Shown here piece by piece: positions 21,061-31,664 of a stretch of 64,000 nt of DNA. How positions within the stretch are numbered: position 1 is the first letter of the stretch; the number at the start of each line of letters is the position of its first letter. Both the position numbers and the translations under genes were made by a program. This DNA comes from Symsagittifera roscoffensis (taxonomy: Eukaryota; Xenacoelomorpha; Acoela; Convolutidae). The notes beneath the pieces were generated by a model. It saw only the letters and a program-made list of their open reading frames with translations, was not told the DNA's origin and did no database searches. The DNA lies in contig NC_087064.1 in assembly GCF_963678635.1 (NCBI RefSeq), positions 83,261,847 through 83,325,846 of the forward strand, read 5' to 3'.

Positions 21061-22330
21061 GAATTTAAACCTATTCACAAATTTTTCAAAATTACGATAT
21101 CATCCATAAATATTCAAAAAACCCAAATTCCGACATCATTTCATTACACGTGTATAATAATACACCATATAAAGTAACATTGCCCTTAGGATTTTTAGGA
21201 TATTGTGAAACAAATGCTACAATTTCACCTATAGATGAAGTAGCCTACCGTGTTAATAATATACTCCAATTTTTAGATATTTGCCAATCCACAATTCTTG
21301 ACGAAGAATTGTCCATAAATAATATAATAAGTAATGAAAAAAGAAATACAGATTACTTCACAAAAACACCATATTTTAAACCAACATTCAATATAACAAA
21401 TTACACAAAAGAACAACAAAATTTTTTAACAATGTTTAATTTTGAACATTCAAAAATTACAAAAACCGAATTTGATAAATTAGCAAAGCAACTTTTAAAA
21501 TATTCAACATTCTACGCAACATCAAAATTTGACGTTGGAAAAATTAGTTCATCACTACATCTCCCGTTAAAACCCGACGCAGTTTTCAAAAAACAAAGAG
21601 CCAGTAAAGTACCAATTCACTTAAACGACAAAGTAAACAGATTACTTGACATTTTAGAACAATACAAAATTATCTCACCAGTAAATAAGGAAGAACAACC
21701 AAAAGTTAACACTTTTGTCAACCCTGTTATCATTCTAGCAAAAGGTGAATCACTAAAAATAGTTTTAGATGCTAGATATCTCAATTCACTAATTGACGAA
21801 TCAAAATGCAATTGGCCTATTGAACCAATACAAGTTATCTTGACAAAGATAAATGGTAATTACCTCACAACCGCAGATATGAATAGTGCATACAACCAAA
21901 TGCCACTAGATGAATAATCACGACGTTTAACACAATTTGTTATTGGAAATCAACAATATGAATTTAATCGCTTATTCTATGGAATATCCATAGGACCAGC
22001 AGCTTTTTCAGCTTTTATGAGTAAAATTTTTAGAGCACTAATACTCAAGAAAAATGCAATCACCTATTAAGACGATGTTTTTATGCAATCACAAACCAAA
22101 GAAGAAATGTTTACAGTTTTAGAACAGTATCAAAAAATACTTCAGAACAAAAATCTGAAGGCAGCTCCCGATAAATCACACTTCTTTCTAATACGAGTTA
22201 AATTTTTAGGACATAATATTGAACGAAACACTATCACTCCATTAAAATCACGCATTGATGCTATTCAAAAACTTCAGCCACCAACAAATAAAAAGAAAAT
22301 CCAAGAATTCCTTGGAATGCTAAATTTCTT
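21061..22330 (+). pseudogene. Reverse transcriptase, copy 2 (stop in catalytic box)
   Basis: The fingers and palm of a Ty3/gypsy RT are seen in order: KVPIHLNDKVNRLLD, NPVIILAKG and VLDARYLN, then TADMNSAYNQMPL (motif A, catalytic Asp), FYGISIGPAAFSAF (motif B), then the YxDD box, which here reads ITY-stop-DDVF (TAA at 22069-22071; copy 3 keeps Leu). KFLGHNIE and the thumb (PPTNKKKIQEFLGMLNF) follow. A further TAA lies after PLDE at 21915-21917. It would copy the RNA genome into DNA, but this copy is inactive. Confidence 0.9.
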
Positions 22331-22870
22331 AAGTAAATATGTTTATAAAATGCAATTATACTTAAGACCCTTCTATAATATCCTCAGACAACAAAATAAT
22401 TTTGAATGGACCTCTGAACATCAAACACGATTTGAAGAAATTAAAAAACTTTTGACTGAACAAATTTCAAATACAATTCCAGATCCAAATCAACCATTCT
22501 ATGCAATGTGCGATGCTTCAAATTTTGGCATCGGCGCAGCATTGCTACAATCACATAGTGGAACAAATAAATTGAACCTTATATCAGCAAATTCACGATT
22601 ATTCACTCAAGCAGAGCTACGACTCTCAACTCTAATGAGAGAATGTACAGCTATAATTTATACACTTACAGAATATGAATTTCTGATACTTGGATCAAAA
22701 CATCCAACAGATTTATTCACAGATCATAAACCAATCATTTTTTTCTCTTTACACAAAAGTCAAATCCAAATAATAGAATTTATAGATTTCAACTAATTCT
22801 AATGAAATTTCCAAACTTACATATAGTTTGGACAGCAGGAAAAAACCTTGCGTTACCAGATACATTAAGT
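22331..22870 (+). pseudogene. RNase H domain of Pol, copy 2
   Basis: Connected to the RT thumb by FEWTSEHQTRFEEIKKLL, the domain shows the acidic residues of Ty3/gypsy RNase H: Asp in AMCDASNFGIGAAL, Glu in LMRECTAI and Asp in LFTDHKPI. It ends with HIVWTAGKNLALPDTLSR. A frame slip near 22790 separates the last part. The role would be removal of the RNA strand and primer processing. Confidence 0.88.
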
Positions 22871-23695
22871 CGAAATACGCCACCTGAAATACTCACACGA
22901 AAAACTACAAATGAAATACCACAAAATATTAAATTTTATCTCGCAAAAGATGAAACATCACCCCTACTAGAATGCAAATATGCAGTAAAAACTGACATTG
23001 ATCAATCACAGATAAATAATCTACAACATTTCCCACTTTACTTAAATTGCCAACATAATCACTACGAAGTTGATTTACTAGGAACATCAACTTTCAAACC
23101 AATTCCATACTCCCAATGGATAAAAACTAATACTCAACAAAAGAGAATAAAACAACACTCGCATAAAAAAGACCTTTTTCCATTAATTGAAAGAGAAAAT
23201 ATAACCGATAAAATAAATTTATCAGGTCCGCAAACAAATGATTCAAAATACACAATAAATCAAGTTTTTGACCTTCATGACCCACTTGACACAATTCCCC
23301 TATCAAAACTAGAAATTGACAATATTTTTCTCGCCCCAACAGACAAAATTACGCTTGAACTCTTAAAACAATATCAAAATCTCGACCCAGTAATTAGACA
23401 ACTAAAATCATGGCACAAATACAAAACTAAGCCCGTAAAAGCAGATAGCACACTTTTAGGAAATAAAACGCTCCTCCGATATTTCCGAAAATTTAACAAC
23501 ACAGCAATTAATGAAAATACAGATCTTTTAGAATATAGTTTAAATGATTCAAAAGTTCCCTGTCTTCCCTTAAGTATGATATTAATAGCTTTTAACATCT
23601 CACATACACAAAATACTAAAGGACACTCCGGATCAGAGAAAACATACTCAAAATTTACACAAAATTTTATTTCCCAAATGCACCAATTTGGATAA
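22802..23695 (+). pseudogene. RNase H end, tether and integrase zinc finger, copy 2
   Basis: 297 open codons cover the end of RNase H, a ~190-residue spacer (for example ECKYAVKTDIDQSQINNL) and the first part of the integrase. The His pair of the HHCC finger is in HTQNTKGHSG. The Cys pair lies after a frame change (CNDC, then VCQLN, at 23703-23735). The long spacer before the finger is larger than in many Ty3/gypsy Pols. Confidence 0.82.
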
Positions 23696-24490
23696 AAGTA
23701 TTATGCAATGATTGTATAGTATGTCAATTAAACAAACCTTACCCAAATCAAAAACAAATAGCACAAAAACAAGATTTTAAAGGACAAAGTTTATATTTTA
23801 ACCATCGCATTTCATTCGATACAAAAGGACCAATTTCACCATCCTCTGAAGGAAACTCCTACATTATGGTAATTGTTGACGCATTTACACATTATGTAGC
23901 ACTCAACCCAGTACCACATTGTAACGCTTATTAAGCCTACACGACGCTTTATGAACATTGGATAGCCAAATTCGGATTACCCGAAATCTTAGTTACAGAC
24001 AACGGTACAGAATTCATAAATAATGAAATCATCACACTATGCCACTTATATAACATCAAACATAAACCACGTACATCTCATGCACCTTGGACAAACGGTT
24101 TAGTCGAAGGTATGAACCGTTCACTTCAAGAATATCTCCGATAAATCATAAATGGAAATGATAAAAAATACACAGAATGGTCAGCAGATGTAAAATTATT
24201 TCCCTTAACATACAATTCACAAATCACGACAACTTTAGGAATGTCACCATACGAAATGGTTTTTAACCAAAAGCCACGTAAACCAATTATGTTTACAGCA
24301 AATTCCCATAAAAATGCACAAGGTTGTTGTTAACCAAATAAAGACTCAATTTGTTATAACCTACCTTTACACACACATGATGAAGATCATTTTCATCACC
24401 CACAAATTCTCAAATTAGCCTCCGGCACACACACCGATATTAAATAGAGATAAAAAACACAATGAAATTTACCAAAAAGTAACAAAAAAG
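23696..24490 (+). pseudogene. Integrase catalytic core, copy 2 (several stops)
   Basis: The core is read in frame with stops and a slip. Asp is in HRISFDTKGP, the second Asp in LVTDNGTEF and Glu in NGLVEGMNRSL, with 35 residues between the last two (D,D-35-E). Stops occur, for example, after CNAY near 23932 and after EYLR near 24141. Integrases of this type insert the DNA copy into the genome, giving the short target duplication seen for copy 3. Confidence 0.85.
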
Positions 24491-25092
24491 TTGTTACAAA
24501 GACAAAACATTAATGAACAAATAAATTCACGCTTTACATCAGCCTCCGATTTAAAAATTGGAACATTTGTTTTAATACCCAATTTTAACACTCAAAAAGG
24601 AATCTCTAAAAAATTACAACCCCTTCGAAAAGGACCATTCCAAATAATTGCCAAACCCACTGACGTAACGTATAAACTCACAGACTCGAAGAAAAAGGAA
24701 ATTGTTCAACATCGTAACAATCTATTGCCCTACTACCCAAAAGAATACGCGCTACGCGAATTAACTTAATTATATTCTTTCACAGGTTTAAAAGTTATTC
24801 AAAATCATTCACATACAGAAAAAGAAATAGATGAACAACACAACTTTCATCATGAAAAACAAAATCAAAAACAAACCACAACTCAAAACAATACAAAAAC
24901 GCAGGACCGTAAAATACCTCAAAAAGAAAGAAAAAATAGGAACATGATAGAAAAAATTCTAACACAAGAACAAGTAGAAAAGTCAGAAAATAGAGAATCA
25001 TCACGACTTAGAAATCAACCACGTAAAAACTACAAAACATTCATCCCACAATCTAAAATACTAAAGAAAGTTGAATTTCAAAAACCACTCTG
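24491..25092 (+). pseudogene. Integrase C-terminus with GPY/F module and charged tail, copy 2
   Basis: It contains KIGTFVLIPNFN, then LRKGPFQIIAK, the GPY/F module typical of Ty3/gypsy and some retroviral integrases, then QHRNNLLPYYPKEYA. A TAA follows ELT at 24767-24769, while the same frame continues as a Lys/Gln/Asn-rich tail to the TGA at 25090-25092, which matches the end of copy 3 Pol. The tail is basic and probably disordered. Confidence 0.85.
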
Positions 25093-25631
25093 ATTTTAAA
25101 ATTAATAATTTTTACACATCTGGATCATTTTGAACTTTCATTGTTCAAAATAACATGCTGAAAAAACGCAACAACTTTAGTTCAGATTCAGCAAATAGGA
25201 TTCACTTAAATCCGTCACCTTCTATATCTCTAACACCAACCTATTAGCCGAAAGATATTAAACTCCAGGCATAACTATAACTATAACTTTACAACCTCCA
25301 GGTCAAAAAAAACAACTCGCTAAAACTTGACAACTAAAATAAATACCACCATAATATCACAACCCTCCCCTATCTAATAACGCAAAGATCAACAATATTT
25401 TCCCAACTCAGACCTCAAAAACCCTCCAACCAAAAATGGTAAATTAGCCTAAAGCAAAATAGGACCATATTCATTTGGCCTAAAGTACAAATATCTCAAA
25501 AATACCCCAGACCACCCGACAAAAAAAAATAAAGCAAATACGACCTCCCAAACACCATAAAATTAGCCCCCAACAACTTTTCACAAAACTCAACCCACTT
25601 GTCAAAAAATCAATAAATAACTCGACCACAC
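25093..25631 (+). other. Pol-to-env spacer, copy 2
   Basis: No ORF is recognised. The sequence is well conserved with 49741-50275 in copy 3, including CTCCAGGCATA and ACCCTCCCCTATCTAATAA phrases, so it may hold splicing or export signals. That is inference. Confidence 0.55.
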
Positions 25632-25844
25632 TTGAATCTCGCCTCAAACAACAAAAAATATTCGACAAAGAAAGCATTTCTTAAATGCTCTTGTCTCGAT
25701 CGGTCAATATCTTTAAAAATACATTGTTTATTTTTAAATGTTTTAAAAAACTTAATCATACTATTCAAACTTTTGTTCATATTTCTATTTGATACTTTTG
25801 AAGCTTTTATAATCATTTTAATAATTTTTTGCAACATTTTTTAA
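25632..25844 (+). CDS. Small membrane ORF TM1, copy 2 (70 aa)
   Basis: The frame is intact: MNLASNNKKY, then a long hydrophobic C-terminal half (FLNVLKNLIILFKLLFIFL and FEAFIIILIIFCNIF), consistent with one or two membrane segments. Copy 3 keeps a homologous 75-codon frame at 50276-50503, although their N-termini differ. It lies just upstream of a conserved splice acceptor. The function is unknown. Such small hydrophobic ORFs next to env could encode a viroporin-like or Env-associated peptide, but that is speculation. Confidence 0.45.
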   Translation: MNLASNNKKYSTKKAFLKCSCLDRSISLKIHCLFLNVLKNLIILFKLLFIFLFDTFEAFIIILIIFCNIF

Positions 25845-25901
25845 AATTTTCTACTCCCTATTTGAAATATATCTCCAACTTTCCCAAATTATTGATCATA
25901 T

Positions 25902-25908
25902 TCACAGG
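25902..25908 (+). promoter_or_regulatory. Candidate splice acceptor for env-class mRNAs, copy 2
   Basis: TTCACAG/GT follows a pyrimidine-containing stretch and is followed 26 bases later by the ATG of the second membrane ORF. The same TTCACAGGTACGATAAT sequence is present in copy 3 at 50540. Confidence 0.4.
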
Positions 25909-25934
25909 TACGATAATCCAAAGTCTATTTAAAT

Positions 25935-26114
25935 GATACGAACAATTTTTAGTAGAACAGATATTTTTTTTTATTGGTAATTTTCATCATATTTTTATCA
26001 TCCCTAATATTGACAATGTGCAAATGTGTACAAAAGGCAATATTCACATTCGCCTTAGCAACAATCCTTTAAATTCTTTTCATTGAAGAATACTACAATA
26101 AACATAAATCTTCC
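25935..26114 (+). pseudogene. Membrane ORF TM2, copy 2 (destroyed)
   Basis: The ATG and MIRTIFSRTDIFF are followed by stops and frame slips where copy 3 has a 62-codon hydrophobic ORF (50571-50759). Nucleotide similarity is high throughout. Confidence 0.5.
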
Positions 26115-27259
26115 CACTAGAAAAAATCAATCAGAACACTTTCAAAAATTGCTAAACAACAATCACAAAATCAGTCTTCACCGACATCATCCCAAGAAAA
26201 CACGACAATACCTACAACTACACAAAACCCCCAAACATCCACACGAAATTCTTTCCAAGATAATCCATACACTTTTGAAGAACGACACGCTTGCTTATCC
26301 GAACCATTAGAACCAGTTCAGCGACAGGCACCCCTAAGTGAACCAACATATAACTTGTACCCCACATTACCACAAGAATTAAGTAGAATAAGAAACATTA
26401 GTCATAACCAAAATACAGTCGAAATAAACAGACAAGTTATACATCCACGACGAAACAGAAGTTTTCAAACCCCTAGAGTTCATTTTGATATACCCCAATC
26501 ACCAACACCAACTACTTCAGAAAACCCAAATAGTACATTACCAGAAACTCCCCCACTCCTTTCACAACGTAGCACCTCAAGTATACCCTCAGATTAGTTA
26601 GGTTCAACACCAACATCTTAACAAATACGTGAAAATCCCTTTAACCCCTCAATCCCACAACACGACTACAATATTGGACAACGCACTCATATACACAAGG
26701 TGAACCAAACTTAGTAAACGACCCAATAGATATTTCTACGGACACAACACTATCATCACTACCAGAAACATTATCACTACCGTCAACACCATCATTAAGT
26801 CAAATTTCACCGACGCTTTTCCCTTCAAACTTTCCAAATAACCTCGACGCTAGAAATCGAGAACAATCATCAACAAATATCCCTTTACGATTAAATTGGA
26901 ACACATTCGTAGCACCCCCACCACTATTTGGACAACATCAAGAAAGTAACCGACTCCACAGTTGGGCACTCAATAGACTACAATATAGACAAGATATCCA
27001 CGAAGATATTCGTGAACACAATATTCAAATACTTCAACAAAATAGTCTCCAATTGAAATTCGAAATCACGAACAAACTTAATAATATTGTTCAACATCCT
27101 TACCCATTAAATCCACCAAATATAACAGCTCAATCGCTACCACCACCATTCATAACAACTGAAGTAATATACAAATACGATAGATATACCAAAAACACAA
27201 TTGGTTACATCACATTTTATAATCCATACTCAAGATTATCATACACATGTATATTCTAA
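26115..27259 (+). pseudogene. ORF X: Pro/Gln/Ser-rich protein of unknown function, copy 2
   Basis: About 380 codons are recognised in two main frames. The first (to 26597 and beyond) has SQENTTIPTTTQNPQTS, ERHACLSEPLEPV and NLYPTLPQELSRIR. The second (about 26690-27259) has SSLPETLSLPSTPS and then a probable helix (LHSWALNRLQYRQDI, IREHNIQILQQNSL), ending PYSRLSYTCIF. Two stops and a slip interrupt it. The composition suggests a disordered N-terminal part with a C-terminal coiled-coil-like helix and a folded end. It overlaps the start of env by 13 bases. Copy 3 carries the same region at 50760-51898. I recognise no family, and a structural or assembly role is only a guess. Confidence 0.5.
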
Positions 27260-29856
27260 AAACATTAACATTTCAACACATCTTTTTTCTATTTATTTCC
27301 GACCAGAACACAAATCCTTCTCCTCGCACAGGACCCCAGGATTTATTAGTAACACACTACGATTGCGAAGAAAACGAACAAAAAACACTACACAAATATG
27401 CAATAAATCAAGTATCACAATGCGAAAGAGAACCACAAGCTATAGAAACTACAAATGTAATAGCAACATGGTATTCAAAAGCCCGAGCAACAACAGTCAC
27501 AGGATATAAATTTACAGCAACAAAGAAAGTACATTGTTAACAAGTTTCAAACGGAAATAAAAACCGACTTGATCACGAATCATTTTATCAAAGTAATATA
27601 GAACGACTTTTACATCTAAATCCCGATGATTGTAAAAACGAACTACTTAGACTAAACATCACAAGAAATAGAAACACAGACAGGAAATTAGTAAATTCCC
27701 AAGTCTTTGCCGATTCTGTACACCAAGCACAGCTTGAAAGATATCAAGGACACAAAAAACTAGACGAAAAATACCCATACAACGGCGCACACGGAAGATT
27801 AACTTATGACATACACGATAAACACTGGATACCACACATTGGAATAAATGACCCCTCAAACTGCAAAGCAGACACACAAAAAAAAGGATATCAAGAAATA
27901 ATGTTTTTCGATTGGAAAATACAACTCGAAAAAGTACAACTCACACGAGATTTATCAGATAACACAATAATCTATCAAGGAATTAGATAACTTTGCAAAA
28001 ATGAACAAGGTTATTGTGACCCTGCAACACGGACACAAGCAACAATTGTTTGGTTTCCCGAAGATACATGCACAACATTTCAAGTAGCAAAAATACACGC
28101 TCGAATGATAAAATTTCATGAAAAATATTTTATAGAATCAATTCCATACGAACAAGTAAATCCATCCCGAAAACAAAGTAATGATTTTAGAAATATTCAT
28201 GATATAGAAAATAAATTAACACGTTTCCAAATATATCAAGAAACAGAAATTGCATGCAAATACAGAAATCCACTTTATAAAACACAATATTCTGAAATAC
28301 TTGTTGAATACGAAAAAGGTTTCGACATGACCACTGGAAAAATAAAAATTGACCCTTATGCCACAGTTCACCCTCTAAATGAAGGAACATCATACATACC
28401 AGTTAACTTTCAAAAAAGCACAGGTCAACCTGGTGGAAAACTAAAGCCACATGACAGTAGAAGTACACGTTTACAAGAACTATCACTAATGAATAGTACA
28501 TATTTCGGTAATATCCACTATGATATTCACTTAGATATGAAATTAGACTACACAATTAGCCGAATTTTTTAAGAAATGTCACTCTCTGAATTAGAAACAC
28601 TTCACCAACTATGCGAATTAGAAAGGACACAAATCCTACAATCACTTGCACTAGCAGTATTAAAAATACCCTACGCAGGATATTTACTATCAGGAAATAG
28701 ATCAAATTTTTTAGACTACGAAGGAATTATTTTATGGTTTTATACTTGTACCAAAAAAGTATCACCACTATATGTTTTTGAAGATAAACGTTGTTATAAA
28801 AGAATTCCTATATTCTATCAAAATAAAGTACATTTTGTCGACACACTTTCAAGACGAACATATTTTTGGGATACCGCAGTCCCATGTGGATCAGAAAATA
28901 GCCACAAAGTAGTACAATTGAATCCTGATGAAGATAAACACTATCTTCTTACACCATACCCTACGTTAATGCAATCACTCAAAAAATTTTCACCCGAAAG
29001 CATCAGAGCTATTGCTCGAAATCCAAATTTTGATTTACAATTAATTGGAATATATTCTAAATCAGATTTCCAACATCACATTAGAACACAACACTTTCAA
29101 GAATTATTAACACAATTGGACACAATAAAAAGACAGTCAATTGACCAGAACTTAAGAAAATTTGCCGAAACCGCAGGATTTGCAGATGTTTATACACAAG
29201 ATTATAGCGGATATTTTAAAGACATTTAAGACTACATAAATTTAAACGGTGAAAAATACAGACCACAGGATATTTCACCTATAAATATTTTCAGTTTTGT
29301 CACCCTAAAAAACGAAAATCTAGCTTTTCTAGGATGGCCCTATTACATCTTCGAAAAATTAACTATCTTATACGCAATGTTTAACTTTATAGGATTTCTT
29401 TTTTCGCTCTTAAAAGGAATCTATAACACGTGCGCTATACACACACAAATAAACAGACAAGCAAGTGTAGCACGCATACTGTTTGCAGGATTTTTTGGAA
29501 TTTTTTCATCATCAATAAACAAAATACTTCTGGATGCACAAATAAAAGAATATAACACGAAAATGTCCACAAGACAGAACACTTACGACGAAGAACACAA
29601 TAATATAGAGATAACACCTACCGCACGACAGTTGCCACCCCTACCACAAAACCATTCATTATCATTAGTTCGCCGTAATTTCCGAAACCTAGCAATCACA
29701 AATAATCCAAATTCTAGACCAAATATACCACAAAGCCCCATCCAACATATAATAACACATCATTCACAAACTGATAATACATAGGAACAAATTATAGAAC
29801 AACCCCACACCACCACTTTTCAGTCTCAAAATAAACATTTTTTTAGCCCACGATGA
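27247..29856 (+). pseudogene. env: Envelope-like glycoprotein (Env), copy 2: one frame with five stops
   Basis: About 870 codons lie in a single frame from the ATG at 27247. A hydrophobic signal peptide (first ~18 residues) is followed by a large Cys-containing ectodomain, a hydrophobic region at ~705-775 (ILYAMFNFIGFLFSL, then ILFAGFFGIFSS), which is likely the membrane anchor, and a polar tail. The layout and phrases such as HYDC near the start, LCELERTQIL, and the Cys-Tyr-x-x-(I/L)P motif followed by a VPCG box resemble the glycoproteins of chuviruses (Jingchuvirales) that many invertebrate LTR elements have captured. I base this on pattern memory, not a search. Stops lie at 27538, 27988, 28570, 29227 and 29782. 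The end overlaps the ATG of ORF5. It is not functional as it stands. Confidence 0.65.
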
Positions 29857-31664
29857 GCCAACAACTTGGATCCTTACATCGCTCAAATTCCCACCCAGCC
29901 AACCTCCAAACTCAAATCCCAATAATCCCACTTTTTGCTTTCCCAACACCCGATTTTCCGATTATTAATATATCATCAAGCACGAATTCTGATACTAACT
30001 CAGATATTTCAGTTTTATACTTTATCTCACAATTTAATAACCCTAATGTAGAAACCCCTGACGAATTTGCAGACTCCGAACTATCTCCATTAAATAATAT
30101 TCAGACCAACTCCTCAGTTTTCTCAAAACCCCTTTTTCAACCAATTCCATCAAATCATTCACTCCCATCCATTCCCACTCCTTCTCATGCTTCGCAAGTG
30201 ACCCCAACCTCCTCTCCACTTCACTCCGTCAGATCATATAATAATTCTCCAGATACCCCCCAAATTTCCCAGGAACTCGACAATTTTATTACCCTACAAC
30301 AACAGTTAATACACCCTAACACCCTCACAATACATCAACTATCATCCACAATAGAATCCTCAAACCCACCTACTGCTACAACCTCCTCAGCTTACACTGC
30401 ATCATTCACACAATCACCCACATCCACCGAAACACCTAGTAGCACTCACCGAGCTTATCGCACTTTTAAACGAAAATTCCCGAATCACCCATTCCCGACC
30501 AAACCCGGAACAGCCTGCGAATATATTAATCACCCGCAACACACAAACACGAAAAATTTTCTAGCAATCACCTTACCCTCATTTCCAAAATATACATTAA
30601 ACACACTTAACGATACTAATGACACACGTAGTTTTGTAGATGAACATGTTTTAATGCCAACACTTCATTGGACAGCTTATTATCATTTTACTAACCCCCT
30701 TTGCCTGCCACTAACTAATACTCATGACAGCATAGAAAAGAACAAAGACATGTTATATAGACTTACTACAACACTAAAACCTGGAGAATTTACTTACGTA
30801 GGATATAAAAAATTACTAAAAACTTTCACTGCACCCCGAACTAACGAATTTACAATAGAATTTTACGACCATAATATCATCCGACCTAATCAAGACCAAT
30901 TTTTAGATGAAGACCGCTTCACTAACCCGCAACTAACAGAAAATTTTTTCATCAAAACATCATACGTATTCACACTTAATATTTTTGATAGAAAGTATGA
31001 TCACATCATTTCAGAATCACTAGCTGATATTCAAGCTTACGAAAGTTTCCATGAAAAATTTCAGTCATTTTCACTAACCTTTCACTTTCTTTCACCACAT
31101 GAACGCAATTTGCACTATTCCCACGATATTATGTTACGCACTAAACAAACCCACATATATACATACTATCGTTTTATACAAAATCATTTTGATTTGCATA
31201 CCTCATCAAGACAACCTCACCATTGTTTTCAGTTTCTTAACTCAAAACACACGTCACCATTTTTCCTTAATTTTACATATTGCATCAAAGATACTAACCT
31301 CCACGGCATCCTCCGCAACTATGACCCAGTTACCCAAATGTAAATATTTTGTCTCATCAGGAGGACCTTTAATGCCGAAGAATCCAGACCCTTCCTTATC
31401 ACGCATGAATTTATCCAGCCTATTGAAAAACCAATATTAGAATTCATTCACAATACTAAATATAATCATAAAATATATAACCTCATTCAAAACACACCTT
31501 ACGAGTTTGCAGTAGGCACTGAAGAACTAAAAACCATTAAAGCACTTCAATTGCTTTGGCCACTGCTACAAACTAAAAACATCATACGCATACTAGCCAA
31601 ATTACTAACAACATCAGATATGATACACGACATCTTCCCCCACGGCTTTTTCCCAGACGATTAA
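29853..31664 (+). pseudogene. ORF5: ~600-codon protein of unknown function after env, copy 2 (one stop)
   Basis: The ATG at 29853 overlaps the env stop. 496 codons are open to a TAA at 31341-31343, after which the same frame continues to the TAA at 31662-31664 (603 sense codons in all). In copy 3 the position of that stop is a Tyr codon. The N-terminal ~200 residues are Ser/Thr/Pro/Asn-rich and disordered-looking. From about residue 225 on (PGTACEYINHPQH) there is a probable globular domain of ~380 residues with strand-rich phrases (FTIEFYDHNIIRP, FSLTFHFLSPHE), ending in LLWPLLQTKNIIRILAKLL and FPHGFFPDD. There is no signal peptide or membrane segment. I do not recognise it. The conserved position makes it a genuine element gene. 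Confidence 0.7.
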
